Source of the DNA: Phytophthora quininea
Taxonomy: Eukaryota; Oomycota; Peronosporomycetes; Peronosporales; Peronosporaceae
Direction: 5' to 3'
Length of the DNA stretch: 64,000 bases
Assembly: GCA_011947345.1 (NCBI GenBank)
Contig: JAAVTG010000528.1
Coordinates: 496,001-560,000, forward strand
The translations under genes were made by a program, and so were the position numbers. The notes below the pieces were generated by a model, which saw only the letters and a program-made list of their open reading frames with translations, had not been told where the DNA came from and did no database searches. Shown piece after piece: positions 32,250 to 43,789 of this stretch. The number at the start of each line of letters is the position of its first letter. The stretch's first letter is position 1.

Positions 32250-33580
32250 TTGAACCAATTTGGCCTTAAGCTGAGTGCCAAGAAGTCAAGCCTGTACCAA
32301 ACAGAGGTCAAATGGTGTGGCCGAGTGCTGAACTCGAACGGCGTTCGACACGATTCGACCCGGATCGACACACTTCGCGCCATGCCTTACCCTGTCACTG
32401 CTGGAGAGTTGCAGCAATTCGTATGTGCGATCAACTGGATGCGCGAGAGTATCGTTGACTTCGCAAGGCATGTTGCACCCTTACAAAAACGTCTCGATGT
32501 TGCGCTCGCGGCTACTAAACGCACACGCCGTGCTGCTGCGGGTATCGAGATCACGCTCAACACGGAAGAGCGGCAGGCATTCGATGACGTCAAGGATCTT
32601 TTGGCCACGTCGGCTACTTTGGCCTTTCCGAATGATGCCTCTACGACCTGTTTGTTCACCGATGCGTCGGACATTGGATGGTCGCTCATTGTAACTCAAG
32701 TGGAAAACTTTGATCCCAAGTTACCGGCCACCAAACAACCCCATCGGCTACTGCATTGCATGAGTGGAACCTTTACTGGAAGCCAGAAGAATTGGACAGT
32801 AATTGAGAGGGAAGCGCTGCCGATAGTTGTCGCTTGCGACAAGCTGGACTATTTGCTGCTGCGTCCGAAGCCGTTCCACATGTACTGTGACCACCGGAAT
32901 CTTATTCACGTGTTCGCTCCACACGACAGCGTGAAAAACATGTCAAGGGCAAGTTATTACGTTGGTCGATGAAATTGATGAACTTTCGTTACGTGGTAGA
33001 ACATGTGCCGGGACCGGAGAACGTTTGGGCTGATATGATTTCGCGCTGGGCTGGCAACCATACACCCGTCGCTACAGTCAAGCGGTTGAAGGCCGTGCGT
33101 CAACGTGCCACGCCTACCGATGCTGGTCCTCCGATCCAATTACGCCCGCTAGATGATGAACAATTTGTTTGGCCTACTATTGCGGAGATTGCTGTGATCC
33201 AGAGCGCCGCGATGCCGCCAACGGAAGCGGTGCGCGGTGACGATGGTCCTTTCACAGTGGATGGCCGTGTTTGGATTCCTCCAGAGGCCAAGAACTTGAT
33301 ACAGCGACTCTGCATTATCGCGCATTGTGGAGCCCAAGGTCATCGGGGCCAACAGGCCATGACTGCACACTTGCGCCGAATTTTCGCGATCGACCATCTC
33401 TCTGCGATTGTAGCAGCGTTTGTTGGACAGTGTCTGCTGTGTCAGCATTCGCGAGGGGGAAAATTATCCCACGTCCATGGGGAGAAACGATCAACTGCAC
33501 TACACGAAATGGAGTTCTTCATTTTGATTTCCTTTACATGGGTGAAAGCTATGGCAACAGCAAGTACCTGCTGGTCCTGA
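32250..33580 (+). CDS. pol: Gypsy RT end, RNase H and integrase zinc domain
   Basis: Two overlapping frames, 32250-32972 and 32969-33580. They cover the RT connection, RNase H (LFTDASDIGWSL, the Glu in VIEREALPIVVA, MYCDHRNLIHVF), and the integrase N-terminal zinc domain (HCGAQGHRGQQA then CLLCQ). The frame changes at A5 32934-32938 and at A4 33460-33463 are homopolymer-associated. From about 33465 the genuine continuation is the integrase frame, so the last 40 codons of the second frame are spurious. Confidence 0.85.
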
Positions 33581-35037
33581 AAGACCACGCAACACATTAT
33601 TGTGAGTTGACCGTGGCAGACACAGCAGACAGCCGCGTGGTGGTTGAAGCGTTGCTGGCTTGGCACTCACGGTTTGGGATTCCGCCGGTGTGGATTTCAG
33701 ACAACGGGAGTCACTTTAAGAATGAAGTGGTGAGTGAACTGTGCAGGCGTTTGCGATCGCAGCAGACGTTCACGCCAGCTTATTGCCCGTGGATAAATGG
33801 CTCGATAGAACGAGTCAATCGAGATATTCTGCAGGTCATGAGGGCCATGATCTTGGAGTACAAGATTAGCTACAAGGACTGGATATACCTTGTGCCCATG
33901 GTGCAATCAAGTTTAAATCACTCGCCCGTGCCATCGCTGGGTAACAGGGCGCCGGTGGAATTGTTTACAGGGCTGCAGTGCCCGACACCACTCCGTGAGT
34001 TTTACCTGCCCGAAAGCGGTGAATATCAGAACGTACCCAACAGCAACGAGATCGATGGATTTCTTGCTGACCTTCGTGACAGTGTACACGCGATGCACTG
34101 CCTCGTGGAGAACCAACGTCTAAAGCAACGGCTGCTGAACAAGAAGCGCCAGCGAGGAGAGAGGCTCGTGAACTTTGATGTTGGAGACTTTGTTCTGCGT
34201 TCTCGAGTAGATGAGAGACACGGAAACAAACTACAGCTCACATGGATTGGGCCTTATCGAGTGCTGCGTGCCGATGCACACTCCTTTCGAGTGCAACACC
34301 TTGTCACTGGTGACGAGATGGATGTACACGCGTCGCGGTTAAAATTCTATGCCGACGACAGTCTTGAGGTGACTGACGAGCTCTTGGAGCACGTAGCTTC
34401 GCAGGGCATTCTGTTAGCCGTAGACAGCCTCAAGAACCACAGGTGGAACGCCGACATTGACGATTTCGAGATCTTGGTGGGGTGGAAAGGTCTACAGTCG
34501 ATCGAAGACTCGTACGAGCCGATGGTTAGCCTCGCCAAGGAGATCCGTGTGTTGGTGGGAAATTATGTGGACAAAGCAAATGATCAGCGACTCAGTGAGC
34601 GCTGGTTACAGCTGTGTGGAGATCGAACCCAGGACGCGGTGCCTCCGGGACATGCGCCTGCCGATTCCATGCACACAATTACGACTACCAGTGGCCCGAG
34701 TGTGCCTGCGGGCAACACGGGTTCGAGACGACGTCGACTGTCTGGTAGGAAGCGAAGCCACAAGCCTGAGCAACGGAGTTCACGACGACACTCCCAAGGA
34801 AGTGGTGACGCCGACGCTGGAGCACGAGAAGTTGCCCAGCGTCCGGTCCGGTCGACTGAGGCCAGTGGACAACAAATGCTGGCCAGGGACGGCCCTCCAC
34901 CTGAGCCTCCAGGCCGACGGACAAGATCGATGGCTGCTGCTGCTGCAGAGTCGTCAACAACCCAAGGCTCCACGCCTGACAAAACTTCACATCGGGGTGA
35001 ACGTTTTCCTCGTCGTTCTCGCCGACGTCGCAGTTAA
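33466..35037 (+). CDS. pol: Gypsy integrase core, GPY module and chromodomain
   Basis: The genuine part of this frame starts about 33466. The catalytic triad is HFDFLYMGESY, WISDNGSHFKNE and CPWINGSIERVN. The C-terminal GPY/F module reads LTWIGPYRVLRA with a preceding VGDFVLRSRV. A chromodomain follows (FEILVGWKGLQSIEDSYEP, about 34460-34530). The tail is Arg/Ser-rich with several KR clusters and ends at 35037. All catalytic residues are present. Chromodomain integrases with an unusual primer arrangement are known in the Tf1/sushi branch. Confidence 0.92.
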   Translation: MPRPWGETINCTTRNGVLHFDFLYMGESYGNSKYLLVLKDHATHYCELTVADTADSRVVVEALLAWHSRFGIPPVWISDNGSHFKNEVVSELCRRLRSQQTFTPAYCPWINGSIERVNRDILQVMRAMILEYKISYKDWIYLVPMVQSSLNHSPVPSLGNRAPVELFTGLQCPTPLREFYLPESGEYQNVPNSNEIDGFLADLRDSVHAMHCLVENQRLKQRLLNKKRQRGERLVNFDVGDFVLRSRVDERHGNKLQLTWIGPYRVLRADAHSFRVQHLVTGDEMDVHASRLKFYADDSLEVTDELLEHVASQGILLAVDSLKNHRWNADIDDFEILVGWKGLQSIEDSYEPMVSLAKEIRVLVGNYVDKANDQRLSERWLQLCGDRTQDAVPPGHAPADSMHTITTTSGPSVPAGNTGSRRRRLSGRKRSHKPEQRSSRRHSQGSGDADAGAREVAQRPVRSTEASGQQMLARDGPPPEPPGRRTRSMAAAAAESSTTQGSTPDKTSHRGERFPRRSRRRRS

Positions 35038-35353
35038 TGGGCGTGCGGTCGAGCGCCACCGCCAAATGCTTGAGGAGCATTTCGGCAACCCCTATCTTTC
35101 CGGTCGTCGTAAGCAGGACCAAGGACGGACACCGCGCGTGGCTCGGAATTGGTGCCTGTGACGAAAGAACGATGCTACCTTGGCAATGATCACCCCTGGT
35201 GATGATTACACGGTTTGAGGTCACGTTGGCTTTACTGAAGCGGCATGGCATTGCGGCTCTCCTGACACTGATTGCCACAAAGGTGGTGATAGCAGCGAAG
35301 GCCGTGAGCGGTGCCGTGGAGATAGCGACGGTGGATCCAAGCTTCGGGGGCAG

Positions 35354-35706
35354 TGTAGTGGATTCCAGGCGTTTCAGCTTGACTCCACCTATACAGGCGC
35401 CAGAGTTCGATAACAGAAGTGTCCACCAGCTCCCAGTTGTGGACACGAACTGCATACGATGCAACCGGCTAGGCTGCCAGTGCCTGATCCGGTTGCTGTA
35501 CTTGGAGTTTGTATGTCAAACTGCACATTTACGATTGCATTGAGCGTTGTAGCTGACCTACAACGCCAGTTCTCGATTTGCTTCCAAGCCCTCAAGTGCT
35601 TGGGAAGCTTTCATACAATACATTCAGCTATATTGTTGTGGGGTAGCTCCCACACTGTTGTGTGTTGTGTTGGTCATCAGACTACAACTACCCGGGACAT
35701 ACTACA
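35354..35706 (+). repeat. 3' LTR (353 bp)
   Basis: Identical by eye to 29538-29890. It is preceded by the short purine-rich cttcgggggcag. Confidence 0.95.
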
Positions 35707-35711
35707 CATAG
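35707..35711. repeat. Target-site duplication CATAG (right)
   Basis: Partner of 29533-29537. Confidence 0.92.
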
Positions 35712-35782
35712 GAGGAAATTGAATTGATTAACTGTTTAGGGGATTTCTCGTATTAAGGTGATAAGCTATCTATCCGTGAGAG

Positions 35783-37398
35783 TTACGTTCGTGTCGTCCA
35801 CATGTGGTGCATGGGTTCCGGGATATTATTTTCTGGTGGATCAAAGCCAAGTTTTTGCAGTACGTGGACCACAGTAGCACGGTTGCAATGAAGCTCATGT
35901 GCGTGTTGGTAGAGGAATTGGTAGTGCATCTCGAACGAGTTCAGCAGATTGAGAATATTTGGCACTTCAGCTGTCGTTTCCTGGAAATGAATGCCGTTTC
36001 TGAGCCGCCAGTTGCATGAAACACTATCGCTGTGTAGATCCTCCATAGAAGTATCAGTTCTTTGTGCTCACTTCTCCAGTTCCCACAGAGGTCTTGCAAT
36101 CTTAGGAAGAGTAGTAACCTCCAGCTTAGGTCGACGCAAAAGAACGTTGACCACCGGCTCCATAGTTCGCTCCACATTGGTTCTAATGACGGGCACGTGA
36201 AAAACAGTGTTCTACCGTTTCGATCTCCTGGCATTCCGGACGAACGCAATTTTGGATGGTAGGATTTAGTTCTCTGAGGAAGTATAGTCGTGAACCGACT
36301 ATGAGGTCTCCGAAGCACATTCGTACCATCACATCATGAATTACCGGCAGTAGATATCCACGTAGAGAAATCACCCTGGACAGGGTCTCATGAATCCTTT
36401 GTCGAGGACACCCCAGGTCTTCCATCGGATGATGCATCAACTCCGGAACTTGCTGGAGAATCACCTTCCAATCTTGCGTTCGCAAATTTGGGAAGAATCG
36501 CGTAGTTGGTTCTGTTGGGAGACAGCTGCTTAGCTTGATTCCAAATATCGGTGGTGAATTCGTACTTCTTACTTCCTGCATTCCTCCTTCGTCCGGATGC
36601 GGTAGTAGGCGATGAAAAATCGGCTCATTTGATGGCAGAGCACGAAAATGTCATGCGGAAGCACTTTCGTCCCAAGTATTGGATGAATCTCGGAGCAGAC
36701 GTCCGTGAAAAATGCCGTTGAAGACGGCTAGTCGCTATTGGCACCGAGAAAGTTGACAAAACATAACTTTTTTAAGTTTTGCTAGTGTCCGATAGAGCGC
36801 CCGAAAGGCGTTTGACCCTGACCCCAGGGGCTTCGCCGGACTTGCTGGGCTTCGTGTATCCAGTACCTGAAATTCAGGCAACTTGCTCCACCAAATTGGG
36901 GTGAATAACGCCTTCTGCAGTGCTTTTCTTCTGTTGTAGTGAATCGACTCCGGGGCACAGGAATCGCCATACGCTGACGTCGGGAAGAAATTCGCGCCAC
37001 TTTGCTTGTAGAACACGTCATGAGCTGCCGTAAAAAGTCGGAATTTGGGAGCCTTGACCGAGTGCGAGGAACATAACTGCTTGGGTCATGATTCCAAGTG
37101 CTACTCTTGCGGAGTCCACTTGCCAAAACGTACTCGAGTAGATCAGGCCCATGAGCATTACCACGATGCAGTGACGTGAAGATTGACCGTCGTCTGTCGC
37201 TCGTGAGTGTACGATTGTTTCCCCAGAACCCCGGCAGAACTCACGCATCGGATCCATGTGCACACGGACATTTTTAAGTAGTATGGGTTGGTGGGGGTCT
37301 CTAAGAGCTCGCGGCATTTCCTGGTGAGTAGTCGACGGTTGAAAAATACCTCCAAATTCTCTCGCTAGCCGTGGATGCTGCGCCATACCCGCAGGCAA
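35783..37398 (-). pseudogene. LINE (L1-type) ORF2 C-terminal remnant
   Basis: Several short minus-strand frames line up as the region after the reverse transcriptase of a non-LTR element. IHDVMVRMCFGDLIVGSRLY is followed by CVRPECQEIETVEHCF (about 36185-36260), the zf-RVT-type Cys/His cluster, and MWSELWSRWSTFF. Upstream frames (36735-37398) would be the thumb/connection region. Frames change many times and stops occur, so this is an old 5'-truncated copy. No RT active site is present. It lies directly beside the second gypsy element. Confidence 0.55.
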
Positions 37399-38962
37399 TC
37401 CTGTCTCGTACTTTGACTGCTGGTTTGTTCGAGAAGGAAATCAGACTCGTCACGGTCGCAGGCTTTTAAGAATGCGACCTTGATGACGGGTCCGCCACCT
37501 CTTCCTTGCTCAAAAGCTTAACGTCGTCGAACTCTGCGAACACCTCAGGCACGAGTTGCAGCAGTGCGACCACAACCATCTTCTGCGGCGTTTTATCGAT
37601 GACTCACAGCGTCGTGATAACGTCGTAGGTTGCCCATCGAAGCCTGAACATTGTCCACCACGTACCGTGGAGCACCGTAACCCTGGGCCATACGTGCATC
37701 CGCCGACGAGTGCGAGCTTGTGACTGCAATGCACGTTGCGAACTACTTAAAAAATCGAAACAGCAAAATTCCAATGCAGCTCATCCTTCCGAACACTATC
37801 GCCAACGGATGTGTTTTATTAGCTTGATGGCGATTATGGCGAATTGTTGAACACTTTCGAATACGAGAAAGCTCTGGGGGCTGCTAGGATGTTTGCCAAA
37901 GTAGCGACAGAGATATCGTTGCAGCAGCTTGAAAGAGCTTTGGTTGAGCTGATCGATTTACGTGCTTGGTTGCAGAAGCGCAATGTGAGCAAGCTCTATC
38001 AAAGGAAGGCCAGGGAAGGCATACATCCACATGCGATTCATCACGAGGAATAAGATGAGTTACGCGTGGCGTTCCAGGTGAAACAAGGGGTCGTTCGGCT
38101 GGAAAAAGAGTGTCGTAAGACGGAGCAAAAGAATTGTACCAATTGTTTCAGCTACAACGCCAAGTTGCTACGGTGTCAAGAACCAAAGAAGCTCTTCGCG
38201 ACTCTGATCTATGACATACCTCGCTACGAAAGATTTGCTCACCATTATTTCAACGAATTCAAGTTATGATTATTCGATTGTGTTAGCCTGAATACGGAAC
38301 GGATATGGAAAGCAAACCAGCGCGATATTCGCTGCAGCCGAGAAAAATAATGCCCGTCACCCCTGCATCATTGCCCTGGAATGCATTTCAACATGCCGCA
38401 ATGATCACAAGTAACTCGCAATGCGCAAGAATTTACGTGCTCGTGTGCATCCTCGTAAGGCAAATGGAAAGAATACGTCGAGTTCGCAAGCTTTTTGTTT
38501 TTATGTCTTGCCAGGAACTTGCGAAGATTGTTGTTTACTACGAAATTTCCTTGAAACGATGACGTTTAGTCCTGGTGTTCTTTACCTTTCCGAGATGTCG
38601 TCACTTTCGATAAATCTCAATTGTAAGGATATTAGACGGTAAGTTTATCATCATGATAGTTAACGACTGGACTTGAATTCGAACTACCAGCGATGGCAAT
38701 GTGGTATCTAGGCTACTTAAAGTGAAGTGACTTGACGAAAGTAGTCTAGAGCTTACGTGCTATTTCGTCTACTTCGGTTCTTGCATCCATGGATCAAGTG
38801 CGATTTTGAGGAATCGACCGTTAATCGTGTACAAATATTCAACTCAACTACGATGAGCTCCAAACGAATGAAAGAATTCTCAAGAAGCAGAACTCCATGA
38901 ATATTGGATCACTAACGCAACAAAATTCATGAGGTAAAACAAAAGGCGTAAAGGTTAAATCC
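37399..38962. other. Unassigned, short plus-strand ORFs only
   Basis: Small ORFs at 37844-38053, 38066-38269 and 38421-38642 have some protein-like composition (for example LEKECRKTEQKNCTNCFSYN) but no recognisable family and no consistent join. No tRNA-like fold or repeat was found by eye. Confidence 0.4.
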
Positions 38963-41637
38963 CTAAAAAATTCTCCCCGATGATATTCTCATCTTTTCGA
39001 TCTCTGCTTTGTTGTGCTTGAGCAGAAACTGTTTTTCTGCTCGATCGCTTGCTGTTCTCGTACGGCGTGGTCCCAGCACAATGTTGCCGGAGGAGAACAC
39101 CCGTTCTTGGAATGCTGATGAAGACACTCGTCCTAAATGAATTCTGGCCATGATGGCAACAGAAGGGAAATCTTTCTCACCTATATCTCTGAACCACCTG
39201 AGAATATCGACATTTTCGATCACTTGCAGTATATCCCAGTCGCGGTTGCCATCTTCCCTAACAATTGTCATCTTGGATGCATGTTGGGCTCGCTTCAGCT
39301 TTTCGTTTGCTGGGTCTAGATGAGTATCCATTTTCTGTTGCAGAGCCACTTCATCCCAAGCCGGATTCAAACGAAACCAATCTGCTAGCAAGGCATCTGC
39401 TTCGTTGGCTTGGACGTCTTCACTAAAAATACTCTGAGTGGAAGCAGGGACAGAAACTCTGAAGCGTTTTCTGATACTTTTAAACGGATCGTGATAGTTC
39501 TGTGGCTGGTTGGCAGACGACAAACAATTGGTAACCCTTGCGGTTGAAGCGCTCTTACGACGCTTGTGCAATTTGTAGAATATTTCACGATGTTCGGAAT
39601 GAAGTATTCCCATTGCTGCACCCTTCAACGCTTGATTGTAACTTTTTCATCCTGGTCCTCAGAGTCAAGAATCTTATCGATGTTGCGTTTGCAACGCGGA
39701 TCCAGCAATAGTGCTATATTGCTCTCTACGCTTAGGGCAGGGAGCCGCAAACGTAGTTGCCCTTTTAACCGTTCAATGCATCTTTTGCCAGCTCCGGTGA
39801 GCTCGGTCACACTAGTCGGCGTTCGATGATGTAGAGCCTCGCTTATTGTGGACGAAGCAGGCGCGTCGAGGGTCAAAACATAATAAATTTGGGTTTCTAA
39901 AAGATATTCGGCCATGCGTCGGCAAAGCACCATAAACGACGCCACTGAGCTTTCGCGCTGTGCCTCAACGAGCGAAAGACTAGAAACATAATGTGTTACT
40001 GCTTCCAATTCTGCAATCACTTTCCAATCCTCTTCAGAGATGTTCGAAAGTACATTGGTGCCTCTCTTCGTTTGAAAGTACGCTTTGAATGCCGCGAAGT
40101 TGAAAATTGATCTTCTCAAAGAGAACAAGCAGATGCGACCCGAACATTCACATCTCGAAGCGGGCCAACTTGCGGTAAATACAGAGCCTCTTGTACCTTC
40201 TGAAGTGCTTCCATTCTGTGACCATTGCTAAGAAAATAGTAGTGCAAGTCCCGTGACTTCCGGATGACTTCTCCACCTTCCGGTAATGGTTTGCCTGGCG
40301 TTGTAATGATGGTTTCCTTCACGAACACCTCCAACTCTGAATCCCACACATTCTCAGTCATCGTGTTGTCCTTCAATCCTAAAGCTTAGCGATGCACAAA
40401 TTAGACAAGTGCATATCACAGTCTTCTTGAGACGTCGGGAAGTACGACGCCACATTTTTGCCGACGGAGTAGGGTCAGACATCATAAAGGGTGCATACTT
40501 GTCGATATCAAGTCCAAATCTATCCAAAAATGTTTGCTTCATCAATGTGGCAACTTGTAGGGCAGAATCTCCGTCATTATGTACGACTGCCTTGGATGCT
40601 AGGTGACGAAATACCCAAGTTCGATCAATGAATGCAACCGATGCCCCAATGACACTGGCTTTCGCGTTGTTAGTCCACACGTCATGCATCACGTTTAGAA
40701 AGGGTGACTATCTGGCACCGGTCTTGAACGAGTTTGGTGACCTGTGCACAAAATGTTTTAAACGAAGCATCCAAAATATTGCAATGTCGTTCTCGGCTGA
40801 GAACGATAAAATCTGGGACGCCTGTGGCTGCTCGAAGAAGATGCAAAAGAGCGCTTGAAGAACACGTGCTATATGGTAGACCTGCGCAAACACAAACTGC
40901 TAAGTAAACCTAATAAAACATATATATGGTACCACAGTTTAGTAATGCGCACCTTCCGTGGTCAGCCATTTTGAGACTTGCTGGTTAACCATGTCAGCGT
41001 TTGCCTTTTGCATTTTTCCACTTTTCTTGTGAGGCACGCCTTTTGTCAACATCTCAGCGATGGTATCATTCTTCTTCAATTGTTGACGCGCCCTCGCAAA
41101 TTTTTTTCTTGTAGAGCAATTTTGCACTTGTGCGTTGTGTGCATCCGCTCCATGTGCTTGTTCCCATTCGAAGTGTTGCTGGTGTTACAGAGTTCTTTCT
41201 CCCAGCGCGCTGGGTCGAACTTTGACGTTCTCAATTGGGATGTACGAACCTTCTCTAAACACAACAAGCACAAATTTGTAAAACTTTGTCTTGGTTCCCG
41301 TGTGTCTTTCTCCTCGGGGTTTCAAGCTGATGAATGTAGTCCCACAACTCTTCTGTGGCATCGGGGGTCGAAAATGACGAACACCCGCCGGTGCCCCATC
41401 TCTTCCGAAAGCTACCGTTTTCGATGCCAAAGACGCATTCAAAGTGGCTGGTTCGGAGCTTACCGCGGCCGGGATTGCACCGGAACTTAGTGGCAATGCT
41501 GGAGACGCGAACTCGCATTGAGAACCAGCTGGTGGTGTTGCTAACGGGCGAACTGGAGACATCTCGAAGAAGTCAGTCGTGCTAAAACTCTGGGATGATT
41601 CTTGTGTCGGTACCATTGGCTCTGCCAACGATGCCAT
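38963..41637 (-). pseudogene. hAT-family transposase remnant with BED finger
   Basis: Fragments in consecutive frames follow the hAT order. There is an N-terminal Ser/Pro region from MASLAEPMVPTQ (41637). A BED-type zinc finger has CLLCLEKV and later HMERMHTTH (about 41130-41270). The catalytic-region pieces are FGLDIDKYAPFMMSD and LHYYFLSNGHRMEAL (40190-40690). The C-terminal dimerisation domain has ILRWFRDIGEKDFPSVAI and SSSAFQERVFSSGN (39030-39200). The many frame changes are not all homopolymer-related, so it is probably a dead copy. DIRS copy 2 begins 40 bp upstream of the likely start. Confidence 0.8.
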
Positions 41638-41862
41638 TGAGGTTTGGGCTAGTGGTATACTAGCCGTAGTTTGGCTCTGCAAGGTATCCGGATGGATACC
41701 CGAGTTTCCGGCTGGGAGATTAGCAGGAGCAAGTACAACGATTTGAGCGACAGCGCTGTTTGCGCAACAGGACGTAGATATTGTAGGTTAGGTGCCATTC
41801 ACGAATTTGCGCGCTCGCTGCAAAGCTCCTTCAGTCGTCTCCTCCTAGCCTCAGCGGACACC

Positions 41863-43696
41863 ATGTCGCCTGCGTCCGTCACCGTCGGTTCCCTTGCTTT
41901 CGTGGGCCCCTCTCACGTGCCAGAGTTTTCCGAGTTTCACTACGTCCGTGTCCTCCGTCTGAATGGACGAGCGGCCGTCGTGTCTATTATTGACCCGGAT
42001 GGTGCTGATGAAGACTTTTCCGAGCCCATCGACACCCGCGTGCTGCAGCAGCGGCTGGTCGAGGACGCCGAGAGTGACAAGTGGCCAGGGACGTTCGTTG
42101 GTCATCCCGTCGCGTTCGTGCAACCTGAGGGTGAAGCTATCGACGAGTGGGCGTACGGCGTGACGACTGGCTACAGCATGGCAAACACGCAGCCCTTTCT
42201 CCATGTGCGCGTCTCCGCGGGTTCGTACAAGGTCGGGCTACTCCAGCAGCACAATGTGATCAAGGTCGACTGGCTCAATTACGCATTACAGACCGGCGCT
42301 GGCATTAACTCCACCGTGCTGAGCGCACTCGAGTTACTGGAGAAGATGGACGAGGTGTGCTCACAGTGTCGTAACGTTCGCTCTACGCTGCCTGCGACGG
42401 TGACGGCAGCGTTGTCCACTCCATTCGCCCCAGCGGAGAAGGTGCTGCTCATCCGCCCGGACACGCTCCGGGTTCTGTACGCCTCCCGCCAGCATATTGT
42501 CGACTGTGTTACCCATAAAAGGGCAAACGCAAGGACCTCTTTGAGCCTCCGGCTGATTCTCCGGCTCGCGTCCCGAAAAGGTCCATCGATGTGGCTGGAC
42601 CGCAGCGGGCCACCGCGCGGCGTCGCAGCGCAAGCTGGGCGTCACGCCAAGACTTTATCGAGTCCGGTGACTCGGAATCTGACGCTGACGATCATGACGT
42701 CCTCTCCGTCCGTCGCCAAAATCACCCTCTTGGTAGCGTCCCCGCTGTGCCTGCAGCTCCTGTCAACGGTGACAACCGAGCTCGCTCCACCTACCGTCCG
42801 TCCGTCGTCGAGCGACAGATCTACACTGTTATTGGACACCCCAATAACACAGGTAAGGACCCTCAGTGTGTGCTTGAGTCTTTCCAGCAGGCCCACACAA
42901 CGAGATTCCGTGCCACGCCCCCTGTGCTTCGCGGACTCTACGACTTTGGATTCGGTTTGCGCGGCCTCTCCGTGCTGCATTTGGTTCGTGTGACTTCCCT
43001 GGCCTAATGAGCTCGGATGTTTCTTCGACGAATATGACGGATTTTTCCCGTCGGAACACAACCGTGCCGGTAAGCGTCGAGCCTTCTTACGCCCGCCTGA
43101 TGGACGCGATGGGGAATCTCAAGACTTTTGGCCGGGCCTTCTACAACCAGGCGACTGTGTCTGTGCTCGAGGCTGCGGATCACTTTGTGGACCGCTTCGC
43201 GGATGCTGGCGAGCCCGACCTTGCAACGTGTCGCCTGTTGGTGTTTTGGATCGATGCCAAGCTGGGCAAGTTTCGGAGCCTCGTCGTCTCTGACGGCCTC
43301 GAAGCAGCCATGGACATTGTGGGTGAGTTTTCTCGCAAAGACGCCCATCTTGCGGAGCTGCTGTATGACCAGCAACAGCAACGAATTGCGTCACTGCTCG
43401 CTCATTTTGAATCGAAGCCGACACCGCTACCCAGTCCTGCTATCTCCCAGCGTAGCCATCGGGCTACAAAGGCTACTCCTATCCCGACGTCCGTGTTGAG
43501 CTGCCTGCCTAAGCAGGGATCCCTTCAGCTGTGCATGAAGCACTTGTCCAAAGCCGGATGCACCGGCAACGGGGTGCCAGGGCGCTGTTTTGCGCCTCGG
43601 CGAGCTCATTTTCGACCAGCATCTTTACCTGCACTTGCCAAGGAGTTCATCGATCGGACTTATGGTGGCCTGGCCCCGGAGTTCGCCGATCTATGA
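41863..43696 (+). CDS. DIRS gag-like protein, copy 2
   Basis: Same protein as in copy 1, starting MSPASVTVG at 41863. The frame runs 41863 to about 42520, then the acidic middle segment is in the frame of 42591-43007, then the C-terminal frame of 43007-43696 with FGSCDFPGLMSSDVSS read upstream of its first ATG. The TAATG at 43005-43009 is a coincidence of this shift, in my reading, because the sequence before the ATG is conserved-looking in the third frame. It ends with the CCCH-like cluster. Confidence 0.72.
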
Positions 43697-43789
43697 CGGT
43701 CTGGGATCTCTACCTCGTCGGCCACTCCCTGCGATGCAACTTCTGTAGTTAGCGGCGACCGCGACCCTGCTGCCGCTCATGCCAAATAC

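Larger units (their letters stand above)
29538..35706 (+). mobile_element. Complete Ty3/gypsy LTR retrotransposon with chromodomain
   Basis: A 6,169-bp element with two 353-bp LTRs (TGTAGT..ACTACA ends) that appear identical, and a CATAG duplication. The internal region encodes gag, zinc knuckle, protease, RT, RNase H, integrase and a C-terminal chromodomain on the plus strand. The frame changes at 30254-30257, 32117-32121, 32239-32242, 32934-32938 and 33460-33463 are all one base short in a homopolymer, which is odd for an element young enough to have identical LTRs. The expected primer-binding site is replaced by an inverted copy of 65 bp of the LTR. Confidence 0.95.

Noticed and set aside
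43005..43009. TAATG overlap between two DIRS gag frames, as in termination-reinitiation
   Set aside because: The sequence before the ATG (FGSCDFPGL) is coding-like in the downstream frame, so the overlap results from a C-run length difference.
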